A stretch of 14,123 nt of DNA from Pseudomonadota bacterium (GTDB taxonomy: Bacteria; Desulfobacterota; Desulfobacteria; Desulfobacterales; Desulfobacteraceae). Shown here piece by piece: positions 1 to 7,083 of this stretch (positions are counted from its first letter, which is position 1; each line of letters opens with the position of its first letter). Location: assembly GCA_018816605.1 (NCBI GenBank), contig JAHIVS010000021.1, positions 1 to 14,123 of the forward strand, in the 5' to 3' direction. The position numbers and the translations under genes are program-made. Under the pieces are notes generated by a model. The model ran no database searches, was not told where the DNA came from, and was given only the letters and a program-made list of their open reading frames with translations.

Positions 1-326
1 ATATCTTTGATGTAAAAAGTGCTGCCCCATCCCGAGTGGCCGATGATCAAATCCGGCATGAACTGCTGCTTTCTCAAATCGAACAAGACCCTGGCCACGG
101 CGGCCGCCTTTGAATGAAGGGCGGTAAAATTTTTCAAAGGCGGCGACGAGATGTCTTCGGGGAGTTCTTCTTCCTGAAAAATGATTTTTTTCACTCCGAC
201 AATTTCCCATTCTTCCCTGGGATTTGCCGTTATAAACATAACTTGGTTTTTCGGATTTTTCCCTAAAAATTCAGCCAGAGACCTGAATTGCGCCGGGAAA
301 TTGGGATGGATAAAAACAAAGTGCAA
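1..326 (-). CDS. Family 4 glycosyltransferase, N-terminal part (3' end cut by window edge)
   Basis: This is the first 108 residues of a glycosyltransferase with a GT4-type N-terminal Rossmann half. The start is TTG: M-HFVFIHPNFPAQFRSLAEF, followed by a segment around residues 90-105 reading IIGHSGWGSTFYIKD. The opening 'IHPNFPAQFR' and the 'GHSGWG' motif match the N-terminal domain of the GT4 subgroup I know as Glyco_trans_4_3. Such enzymes use an activated sugar to extend a polysaccharide or glycoconjugate in the cytoplasm. The start sits one base after the HlyD stop codon, and an AGGAG seven bases upstream lies inside hlyD, so translation is very likely coupled to the secretion genes. The donor and acceptor cannot be told from this fragment. 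A sugar enzyme in this position may modify a secreted protein or belong to a surface polysaccharide locus continuing leftwards. The family is fairly sure; the role is inference. Confidence 0.85.
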   Translation of the reverse strand, partial: MHFVFIHPNFPAQFRSLAEFLGKNPKNQVMFITANPREEWEIVGVKKIIFQEEELPEDISSPPLKNFTALHSKAAAVARVLFDLRKQQFMPDLIIGHSGWGSTFYIKD

Positions 327-327
327 C

Positions 328-1611
328 TTACCGCTCCTGTAAAGAAAAACTCAAGGTATTCACAAAGGGGTCTAAAAGATAGTCCAGAATCGTCCGTTTT
401 CCAATGTGGATATAGGCCAGAAGAACCATGCCCGGATAGAGGCGGTATTTTTGATCGCCTGCCTGGAAATAGCTTTTTTCCGATTCAATTAAAATATTGT
501 AAAATGTTCTTCCCTGGGGATCGGTAAAGGTATCCGGGCTGATGTTCAGAACCCGGCCTTCCAGTTTTTTAAATTTATTGGCATCCTTGTTGGGCAGCTG
601 AAGGTAAACCATCTGGTCCTTTGTAATATAACCGATATCGGAAATGTTCAGGTGGGCTTCAATGAGGAGGCGCTCTTCGGAGGGGACAATGTCAGCGATG
701 GTATCGCCCGGCTTAACAACGCCTCCCCGGGTCACAAGATATAATTTTTTAACCACCCCGTTTATGGGAGAGCGGATAATCGTTCTTTCAAGACTGTCTT
801 CAAATTTTTTGACCCGGACGGAAAACTCTTTGAGCTCCTGGGTGGAGTCTTTGAGTTTTTCCGTTGTTTCTTCTTTAAATTTATGGATGGTTTCTTTGAG
901 TTTTTCCTGTGTTTCTGTTAAGGCGTGCATGGCTTCTTTCAGGGAAGACTCGTCATTGAGGATCTGCCCTTCGGTTTCCTTTTTCCGGCGCAGGATTTCA
1001 ATATGTTTGATCCGGGTGGTTAAATTGTCATTGAGCAGTTCCTGACTTAAGGTGAGTTCTTCTTCAAGAAGGGGGAGGCGCTCCCGCTTGTTTTGGAGCT
1101 GGGACTGGACCGTTTTGATGCGTTGCTCTGCCTGGTAAATAACGGTTTGTAATTTGTTGACCGTACTTTGGTAGCTGTTTTTATGGGCTTCGAACAGGGC
1201 ATTGGCTTCTTTCACGAGCAACGGCAGATTTTCCAGGATTTCTTTGGGAAAGCCGATGCGATCTTCGCCCCTCAACTGGGCTTCATACCGAAGCACATCC
1301 ACACGAAGGGAATCCATCCGCATCTCCAGTTCATCCAGGCTTGCAAAGTTTCGCACCTGCTCCAGTTCCACCAGGGGCTGGTCGGCAATAACGTGGTCTC
1401 CCTCCCGTATCTTAATTTCCCGGATGATCCCGCCTTCAAAATGCTGTACGCGTTTGATCTTTCCGCTGGGCACAACTTCCCCTTGGGCCATGCTGACAAT
1501 ATCAAGGGTTCCCTTATACGCCCAGAAAAAGAAGGCCACACACATGAACACCAATAACAAAAAGAACAAATGGGTGACCCTTGATATCTGTGTTTTTTTA
1601 TGGTCGGTCAT
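328..1611 (-). CDS. HlyD-family type I secretion periplasmic adaptor (membrane fusion protein)
   Basis: This 427-residue adaptor links the inner-membrane ABC exporter to the TolC-type outer-membrane channel. It has a short cytoplasmic N-terminus and one membrane helix at about residues 13-32. The first half of the lipoyl/barrel-sandwich domain follows at about 44-84 (VQHFEGGIIREIKIREGD). A long alpha-helical coiled-coil hairpin spans about 88-275. The second lipoyl half begins at IIRSPINGVVKKLYL (278-292), followed by a beta-barrel region. The C-terminus, LYPGMVLLAYIHIGKRTILD at 391-410 followed by YLLDPF, matches the PROSITE-type HlyD C-terminal signature. The length is normal for HlyD/PrtE/LapC-type adaptors. 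The ATG overlaps the stop of the upstream ABC gene as ATGA, so the two are translationally coupled. No anomaly is seen. Confidence 0.95.
   Translation of the reverse strand: MTDHKKTQISRVTHLFFLLLVFMCVAFFFWAYKGTLDIVSMAQGEVVPSGKIKRVQHFEGGIIREIKIREGDHVIADQPLVELEQVRNFASLDELEMRMDSLRVDVLRYEAQLRGEDRIGFPKEILENLPLLVKEANALFEAHKNSYQSTVNKLQTVIYQAEQRIKTVQSQLQNKRERLPLLEEELTLSQELLNDNLTTRIKHIEILRRKKETEGQILNDESSLKEAMHALTETQEKLKETIHKFKEETTEKLKDSTQELKEFSVRVKKFEDSLERTIIRSPINGVVKKLYLVTRGGVVKPGDTIADIVPSEERLLIEAHLNISDIGYITKDQMVYLQLPNKDANKFKKLEGRVLNISPDTFTDPQGRTFYNILIESEKSYFQAGDQKYRLYPGMVLLAYIHIGKRTILDYLLDPFVNTLSFSLQER
334..338 (-). promoter_or_regulatory. Ribosome binding site for the TTG-started glycosyltransferase
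   Basis: AGGAG on the minus strand lies 7 bases before the TTG at 326-324. It is embedded in the last codons of the HlyD gene. It is the main reason for accepting a TTG start, since no ATG or GTG lies closer to the conserved HFVFIHPNFP segment. Confidence 0.7.
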
Positions 1612-3287
1612 GACACTTTTTGTCCAGTATGGGGCATGATGACTTTATGGGTCAGTTCCGGCATGGGTTTTTTGTCCAGGTTAAGGAGAAGGGATGCGCC
1701 TTTTAAGATGTTGGGATCATTTGAAAAAACAATGATGGATTTTCCGGATTTGGCCAGGGTATTCATGACGTTATAAACAGCGGCCACTCCTTTTGCATCC
1801 ATTGCATCCGTGGGTTCATCCAGCACAACCAGGTTGCCGTTGCCTGCAAGGCCCCGTGCCAGGGAAAGGCGTCTTCTGATTCCCGGGGGGAAATTTTTCT
1901 CATTGTTGGTCACAAGGGTGTCCAGTCCATTGGGTGTCTTGTCCAGAAAGGATTTTAAATCGGTTTTCCTTAGAATTTCGTTTAGGCCGGCATCATCCAG
2001 ATCAGGGTTCAGTAAAAGGATGTTGTCCCTGAGGGACCCGTTGATAAAGCTGGGTTCCTGGGGCATATATATGATTTGTTTTCGCCACCAGGCCGGTGCC
2101 ATTTGCAGAATATTTACTCCGTCGGCCAGTATTTTTCCCCGCCGGGGTTCCAGCAGATTTGTGATCAGTTTGGCAAGGGTTGTCTTGCCGGTGCCGTTTT
2201 CACCAAAAACCGCCATTACATTCCCGGGTGCCAGGCGAAGGGTGAGGGATTCAAACAAAGGACCGCTGGTATTGGGGTAGGAGAAACCCAGATCCTGGAA
2301 TTCTATCTGTCCCTGATAGGTTTTCAAGGCAGATCCTGTGGATGGTTCAAGGGGGATAAGTTTGAGAACTGCAAGGTCTTTAAAGGCCTGTTTTGCTTTG
2401 TTTAGGGAAAAGGCGGTCTGTACCAGCTTTGTGGTGTTTTGATACGCTTTTCCGCAAAGGATATTGGCACCGATCAACGCGCCCACGGACAAGTCTCCCT
2501 GAACCACGAGAACGGCTCCGGCAGCATAGAGGAAAACACTGGTCAGGGAGCTGCCGGTCATGGTCATGGTCTGGGATAACTCTTTGTAATCGGTCAGTTT
2601 ATTCTTCAGGCGGCTGATGGCGGAGAGCTGGGTCTCCCATTTTTTAAATAGAAAAGAGGCCCCGACAAAAGCCCTGACCGTTTCCAAGGCATTGACTGCA
2701 GAAGAATTCAAATTTCTGTGCTCAGACAATGATTGAATCAGTAGTTCGGAATTTTTTTGGGATTTTAAAATGGCCAGCCATCCGAAAAAAAGGGCTAGGA
2801 AAATACCCAAAAGTGTAATTCCTGACAGCACAGGGCTTAACAGGTAGATAACGCCGATAAAGATCAAAGAAAACGGGGCATCCAGAACAGTTGTCATTGC
2901 CTGGGCATCATAGCTTTGCTGGATGGTCTGAACCTGGTTGAGCGCTTCATGAAGTCTTGGTTTTGATAATTGATCCAAAGGTTCTGCCTTGGCACGGCTG
3001 ACAATAGAAAGAATATCACGGGAGAGTCGGTCATTGGGTTCCTGGTTGATGGCGGTGGCCATTTTTGTCCGGACAATTCTGAAGCAAAATTGGAGGATAA
3101 CGGCAATCAGCATCCCAATGGTAAGCGTGATCAGGGTGCCGTGAAATCCATAGCTGACATACCTGTTTAATATCTGGATGACATACAAAGGCATTGCAAG
3201 TGTCAGCAGGGTGGTCAGAAAAGTGGCTGCCAGGATTTCTACCGCCAGAATGGGCCGGTGAAATAATCTTCTGATCAGTTCTTTCAT
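1608..3287 (-). CDS. Type I secretion ABC permease/ATPase
   Basis: This 559-residue half-transporter, expected to work as a homodimer, would energise export of an unprocessed protein through the HlyD adaptor and the TolC-like channel. An N-terminal transmembrane domain (about 12-290) has hydrophobic segments near 14-40, 50-70, 137-175 and 243-275. The ATPase domain (about 327-540) has Walker A GENGTGKT (362-369), a Q-loop glutamine in MPQ (410), Walker B LVVLDE (486-491) and D-loop DAMD. There is no C39-like peptidase domain, so it is closer in size to PrtD-type than to HlyB or LapB-type exporters. Two ATPase motifs are degenerate: the signature position reads FPPGI (466-470) where LSGGQ is usual, and the H-loop position reads FSND with Asn 523 where His is expected. 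The gene starts 39 bases after the TolC stop. I see no Shine-Dalgarno before the ATG, so it may depend on coupling. The family is sure; ATPase behaviour is uncertain. Confidence 0.92.
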   Translation of the reverse strand: MKELIRRLFHRPILAVEILAATFLTTLLTLAMPLYVIQILNRYVSYGFHGTLITLTIGMLIAVILQFCFRIVRTKMATAINQEPNDRLSRDILSIVSRAKAEPLDQLSKPRLHEALNQVQTIQQSYDAQAMTTVLDAPFSLIFIGVIYLLSPVLSGITLLGIFLALFFGWLAILKSQKNSELLIQSLSEHRNLNSSAVNALETVRAFVGASFLFKKWETQLSAISRLKNKLTDYKELSQTMTMTGSSLTSVFLYAAGAVLVVQGDLSVGALIGANILCGKAYQNTTKLVQTAFSLNKAKQAFKDLAVLKLIPLEPSTGSALKTYQGQIEFQDLGFSYPNTSGPLFESLTLRLAPGNVMAVFGENGTGKTTLAKLITNLLEPRRGKILADGVNILQMAPAWWRKQIIYMPQEPSFINGSLRDNILLLNPDLDDAGLNEILRKTDLKSFLDKTPNGLDTLVTNNEKNFPPGIRRRLSLARGLAGNGNLVVLDEPTDAMDAKGVAAVYNVMNTLAKSGKSIIVFSNDPNILKGASLLLNLDKKPMPELTHKVIMPHTGQKVS

Positions 3288-3326
3288 AACCGGGGGCTGA
3301 ACTTTGTAACACCAGGATTGAAAAGG

Positions 3327-4664
3327 CTATTGGGCAAGTAAATCAATGTTCATTCGCCCCATGGAAAACAAAAGGTTAAACGCTGCATTCTTTGTATCTT
3401 CCCTGGCGGCGATTGCATTTCCCTGGGCATTGATATAATTAACCTCACCGTTCAACACATCCAAAAGGGAGCGGGTTCCCATTTTACGCTCTTTTTTAGC
3501 CAGTTCCAAAAAATTTTTCAGGATATCCGCCTGCTGATCCAGCAGTTCATTCCTTTGGGTCAGGGTCATCAACAATTCCCAGCTGTTTCTCACCTGTTCC
3601 GTCACCATTTTTTTTGCATACCCCAGGTGGGTGGCGGCAGCATTGTTATTGGCCAGGGCCGCCCTGACCGCTGCCTGGTCACTGCCGCCGCTGTAAAGAT
3701 TATAGGAAAATTCAACACCGGCGGAATAATCCCTCCGGTATCCCGCCTGGCCGTCATTGTCATGGGCATTGATGGCTTCTCCATAAAGGCTGAGCGTGGG
3801 ACAATAGCTGGATTTGGAAATTTTGAACTCTTTTTGTGTGACAGTCACATCATAGGTTGTGATTTTGATTTCCGGATTGTGTTCCATGGCAGTGGCAATG
3901 GCATTTTCAAGATTGTCCGGGATAAACGAATCTGGGTTTGCAATTTCCCTGAACATCTCAATTTCGTCAGCAGTGGGATAATGGTAAAAAATAGAGTGAA
4001 ATTTATTTTTTGCCATTTCAAGTTCTCCTGCGGCCTCCACCCGGACCGCCATGGCGCCTGCCAGTTGCGATTTTGCCTGGAGGACATCGGAACTGAGCCC
4101 GGCCCCTTTTTTGACAAGGGCTTTTTCTATGCCGGTGACTTCTTTAATCCGGTCTTCGGAGCGGGTTGCGATTTTCAGCCGTTCCCTGGCCCGGACAATA
4201 TTAATATAGGCAACGATACCGTCACGGAGCATCTGCTGACTGATCGCATCAAGGCTGGCCTGGGCCTGCTCAAGAAATATCTGATCCCGGTCTATGGTGT
4301 GGGTGGTTTTGCCGAAATCGGTTATCAGCTGTGTGCCCCTCAGGGTGACACTGTGCCGGTCCTCTTCGGAATTTTTTACGCCGTATTGTTTTTCAATTTT
4401 TTCATAACCGGCGTCCCCATATAAATCAAGCCTTGGATAATACAGACCCTGGCTTTGACGCAACCGTGCCTGTGCACTTTCAACCCTGTGGCGAAAGGTT
4501 TTTATTTCCTCATGGTTTTCAAGAAGCCCGGTCAGCAATTGCCGGATGTCCGGGTTAAATGCAGATGCTTCCGGTGATTTTGCCGTAGCCTGACCAAAGG
4601 CGGCAAGTGAAAAAAGAAAGGTAAATAAAAGGATTAACATGCTGCGGCAGATATAAGGATACAT
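3327..4664 (-). CDS. TolC-family outer-membrane efflux/secretion channel
   Basis: This 445-residue outer-membrane channel is the exit duct of the type I secretion system encoded in the same operon. A signal peptide is clear: a hydrophobic core at about 9-22 (MLILLFTFLFSLAA), with a likely cleavage after ATA at 26-28. Two outer-membrane-efflux-protein repeats follow. The first repeat (about 40-225) includes LVKKGAGLSSDVLQAKSQLA (183-202). The second (about 250-440) includes SYCPTLSLYGEA and YNLYSGGSDQAAVRAAL. Each repeat supplies coiled helices and beta strands that trimerise into a barrel plus periplasmic tunnel. The start is ATG, with AAAGGAGA four bases upstream (minus strand 4676-4669). 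An internal ATG at residue 9 is possible but less well placed. It is the first gene of the operon, downstream of the promoter at 4727-4757. Length and domain order are usual for AggA/LapE/TolC-like proteins. Confidence 0.93.
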   Translation of the reverse strand: MYPYICRSMLILLFTFLFSLAAFGQATAKSPEASAFNPDIRQLLTGLLENHEEIKTFRHRVESAQARLRQSQGLYYPRLDLYGDAGYEKIEKQYGVKNSEEDRHSVTLRGTQLITDFGKTTHTIDRDQIFLEQAQASLDAISQQMLRDGIVAYINIVRARERLKIATRSEDRIKEVTGIEKALVKKGAGLSSDVLQAKSQLAGAMAVRVEAAGELEMAKNKFHSIFYHYPTADEIEMFREIANPDSFIPDNLENAIATAMEHNPEIKITTYDVTVTQKEFKISKSSYCPTLSLYGEAINAHDNDGQAGYRRDYSAGVEFSYNLYSGGSDQAAVRAALANNNAAATHLGYAKKMVTEQVRNSWELLMTLTQRNELLDQQADILKNFLELAKKERKMGTRSLLDVLNGEVNYINAQGNAIAAREDTKNAAFNLLFSMGRMNIDLLAQ

Positions 4665-4679
4665 TTTATCTCCTTTTAC

Positions 4680-4736
4680 TGATTAAGATAGGATTATTTT
4701 TATTGCATTCATGTCCGGATCTGCCTATCATAATCA
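4680..4736. repeat. Imperfect 13-base inverted repeat flanking the secretion-operon transcription start
   Basis: The left arm TGATTAAGATAGG (4680-4692) and right arm CCTATCATAATCA (4724-4736) are complementary at 12 of 13 positions. They are separated by 31 bases, with arm centres 44 bases apart. The right arm covers the predicted -10 box (4727-4732) of the minus-strand promoter, and the left arm lies in the leader. The layout fits a two-site operator better than an RNA hairpin, because transcription would start between the arms. The repeat itself is read directly; the regulatory role is inferred. Confidence 0.5.
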
Positions 4737-4793
4737 TTAATTGCTCGGGTTTGTCAAGGGCAAAAAAAAGGGTTCAAAAAAGATTGTCCGGAT
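4712..4793. repeat. Two direct copies of TGTCCGGAT in the divergent intergenic region
   Basis: TGTCCGGAT occurs at 4712-4720 and 4785-4793, one on each side of the secretion-operon promoter. One copy sits at the predicted minus-strand transcription start and the other shortly before the cyclase ribosome site. The core TCCGGA is itself palindromic. This could be a shared binding site for both divergent genes, or chance in a 159-base gap. Confidence 0.3.
4727..4757 (-). promoter_or_regulatory. Sigma-70-type promoter of the tolC-ABC-hlyD-glycosyltransferase operon
   Basis: On the minus strand, TTGACA (4757-4752) is a perfect -35 box. It is followed after 19 bases by TATGAT (4732-4727), which matches the -10 consensus at five of six positions. 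The 19-base spacer is longer than ideal. Transcription would start near 4720, leaving a leader of about 55 bases before the TolC ATG. Confidence 0.55.
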
Positions 4794-4823
4794 GACTGAC
4801 ATTTTTTTGGAGGTCAAAACAAC

Positions 4824-7067
4824 GTGAAGACGATTTTGACGATGATTTCATATCTGTTTAAAAAAATTCGGCACATACAGTGGACCGTGGTGGCGGCCGG
4901 TTTTATTATTACCCTGGTCATTGCCGGTTTCTATGTCTTCAAGCCTTCCTATCTTCAATTGATGGAAAACAAGCTATATGATGTGTTTTTAACCAAGACC
5001 CGGATGAAAGGTTCCCCCAGCACGGTTGCCATTGTCGATATCGACGAATACAGTATCGACCGCTTTGGTCAGTGGCCCTGGCCGCGGTATCGTGTGGCCC
5101 TGCTGTTGAAAAAAATTCAATTGTCCGGTGCCCTGGCAGTGGGCAATGATATTTTGTTTGGCGAACCAGACGGGACTTCTCCTGTGGTGATGCAAAAAAT
5201 GCTTAAGCGGGACCTTGAGATTGACCTTAAGTTTAACGGGCTGCCAAAGGAGCTGATGGACAATGACCAGTTGCTGGCAGATGTTTTGAATACCGGTCCC
5301 TTTGTTCTGGGGTATTCTTTTGTTTTCCAGGAAGGGGGGCTGTCTGTTCCGGCTGCGACAACCCTGCCTTTTTTTAAAGCCGCCCTGGTTCGTGGCGCAG
5401 GTGCGAAACAGGGAAGGGATTATTTGACAAAGGCGGTACGGGTAATTCCGCCCTTGCCCGAGCTTCTAAAACAAGCCGCCCATGCCGGATTTATGAATAC
5501 CCTCACAGACAGGGACGGTGTCCTGCGGCGGGTGCCCCTGATGATTTCCTGGGAAGAAAAAATATATCCCCATCTGTCCCTTGCCACCCTTTTGACAGCC
5601 TTGGCGGGTAGGATTGCCGATCCTGTTGTCAAGGTGACCCGGGGGGGGGTCGAATCCATTAGCGTCGGAAAGACCATTATCCCTCTGGAAGCCAATGGGT
5701 CCATGCTTATCAATTACAAAGGTCCCAGTCGTACCTTTCCCTATATTTCGGCAGGACATGTGCTGGAAGACAAGGTTGGCCCGAAGGCACTTGAAAATAA
5801 AGTGGTGTTTTTAGGGTCCTCTGCCGCAGGCCTTATGGATATAAGGGTTTCTCCTATGGATGAGGTTTTCCCCGGGGTGGAGGTCAATGCCACCATTGTG
5901 GACAATATTTTAAACCAGGAGTTTATCCAAAGACCGGATTGGGTTCCGGGGCTTGAGCTTGTATCAATCTTTTTATGGGGGATTGGCGCCACTCTTTTGA
6001 TCGGTTGGGCCGGTTCCTGGCTGACCTTGCCCGTGGCAGCAGCCTTGGGTGCGGGTGCCTGGTATGGGGGAATATGGTCTTTAAAAACCTATCATATCTG
6101 GGTTTCACCCTTCTTTCCTCTATTGGTGCTGGGGGCAAATTTTTCCATTTTAAATTTGTTCAAATTCTGGTTTTCAGAACAGAAAAAACGGTTTTATCGG
6201 TCTGCCTTCAGCAAATATGTGTCCAAGGCGGTTGTGGATCAGATCAGCGATTCGCCTGAAAAGATGAGTCTTGACGGAGAAGAAAAACAAATCACGATTA
6301 TGTTTGCCGATATCCGCGGTTTCACCACCCTGTCCGAAGGATTGTCGCCCACACAGGTGACCGAGCTGCTCCATGATTATTTCACCCCGGTAACCCATAG
6401 TATTATCAAAAATAACGGCACCCTGGATAAGTTCATCGGCGATGCGGTCATGTGTTTTTGGAATGCCCCCCTTGATGTGAAGGATCACCAGCAGCTGGCG
6501 GTGAAAACCGGCTTTGAGATGCTGGCCTCCCTTGTGGAGCTCAACCGGGAGTTTATCGATAAGTATGGCGTTGAAATAGATATCGGCATAGGTATCCATT
6601 CCGGGAAATGCCGGGTGGGAAACATGGGGTCGGATGATTTGTTCGACTATACCATTATCGGGGACAATGTAAACCTGACATCCCGGCTGGAGGGTCTGAC
6701 CAAATTTTACGGGGTTAAAATGATTGTCTCGGGTGCCATGAAAGAAACAGTATCCGCTCCCATGCGGTTCCAGGAGCTTGACCGGGTTCGGGTTAAGGGA
6801 AAAACAAAACCGGTTGAAATCTATACCATCTATCAGCCGTCTGCCGAAGAAAAAGATGTCCTGGAAACCCAATTGCAGGCATATGAAAGAGCACTTGCAG
6901 CTTATAAGGCCCAAGACTTTGATAAGGCCCATGGCATTTTTCAAGCCCTTTGTGATCAATATCCCGACACAAAGATCAATGGGATTTACCGGGAACGCTG
7001 TGCCTTTTTCATGGAAACTCCGCCCGGGCCTGATTGGGACGGGGTCTTTACCCATAAAACCAAGTAA
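4824..7067 (+). CDS. Membrane CHASE2-domain class III adenylate cyclase
   Basis: This 747-residue sensor enzyme is predicted to make cAMP from ATP. One membrane helix (about 20-38) leads into an extracytoplasmic CHASE2 sensor (about 45-370). Three hydrophobic segments follow (about 376-397, 399-420, 424-446), then a short linker and a cytoplasmic class III cyclase domain (about 485-670). Metal-binding Asp 496 lies in FADIRGFTTLSE and Asp 540 in DKFIGDAVM. Lys 536 and Asp 608 are the adenine-selecting pair, which favours ATP over GTP. Asn 617 and Arg 621 in NVNLTSRLEG are the transition-state residues, so the site looks complete. A C-terminal helical, TPR-like tail (about 684-735) ends in PPGPDWDGVF. 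The start is GTG with GGAGG ten bases upstream. The gene diverges from the secretion operon and converges with the GAF gene. A G9 tract lies in the sensor part. The family call is firm; the signal sensed is unknown. Confidence 0.93.
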   Translation: MKTILTMISYLFKKIRHIQWTVVAAGFIITLVIAGFYVFKPSYLQLMENKLYDVFLTKTRMKGSPSTVAIVDIDEYSIDRFGQWPWPRYRVALLLKKIQLSGALAVGNDILFGEPDGTSPVVMQKMLKRDLEIDLKFNGLPKELMDNDQLLADVLNTGPFVLGYSFVFQEGGLSVPAATTLPFFKAALVRGAGAKQGRDYLTKAVRVIPPLPELLKQAAHAGFMNTLTDRDGVLRRVPLMISWEEKIYPHLSLATLLTALAGRIADPVVKVTRGGVESISVGKTIIPLEANGSMLINYKGPSRTFPYISAGHVLEDKVGPKALENKVVFLGSSAAGLMDIRVSPMDEVFPGVEVNATIVDNILNQEFIQRPDWVPGLELVSIFLWGIGATLLIGWAGSWLTLPVAAALGAGAWYGGIWSLKTYHIWVSPFFPLLVLGANFSILNLFKFWFSEQKKRFYRSAFSKYVSKAVVDQISDSPEKMSLDGEEKQITIMFADIRGFTTLSEGLSPTQVTELLHDYFTPVTHSIIKNNGTLDKFIGDAVMCFWNAPLDVKDHQQLAVKTGFEMLASLVELNREFIDKYGVEIDIGIGIHSGKCRVGNMGSDDLFDYTIIGDNVNLTSRLEGLTKFYGVKMIVSGAMKETVSAPMRFQELDRVRVKGKTKPVEIYTIYQPSAEEKDVLETQLQAYERALAAYKAQDFDKAHGIFQALCDQYPDTKINGIYRERCAFFMETPPGPDWDGVFTHKTK
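5641..5649 (+). repeat. G9 homopolymer inside the cyclase gene
   Basis: Nine consecutive G bases encode part of TRGGVES (residues 272-278) in the CHASE2 domain. Gaining one G would bring in a TAG stop four codons later. Losing one G also leads to an early stop, well before the catalytic domain. The tract is therefore a possible slippage (on/off) site. Confidence 0.7.
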
Positions 7068-7083
7068 CAAGACTCGGGCGGTT

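Noticed and set aside
3555..4424. 289-codon plus-strand open frame opposite the TolC gene
   Set aside because: The opposite strand encodes a TolC-family protein with signal peptide and both repeats. The plus frame has unusual composition and no family resemblance.
4762..4769. A8 tract as a slippage switch for the cyclase promoter
   Set aside because: I could not find a convincing plus-strand -35/-10 pair around it, so a spacer-length effect cannot be argued.
6174..7070. 298-codon open frame antisense to the cyclase gene
   Set aside because: It is a shadow of the cyclase catalytic domain, whose motifs are all intact in the plus frame. The antisense product shows no recognisable domain or start signals.
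7068..7083. Bidirectional terminator between the converging cyclase and GAF genes
   Set aside because: Only a three-base GGC/GCC pairing is visible around here and no stable stem with a T-run.
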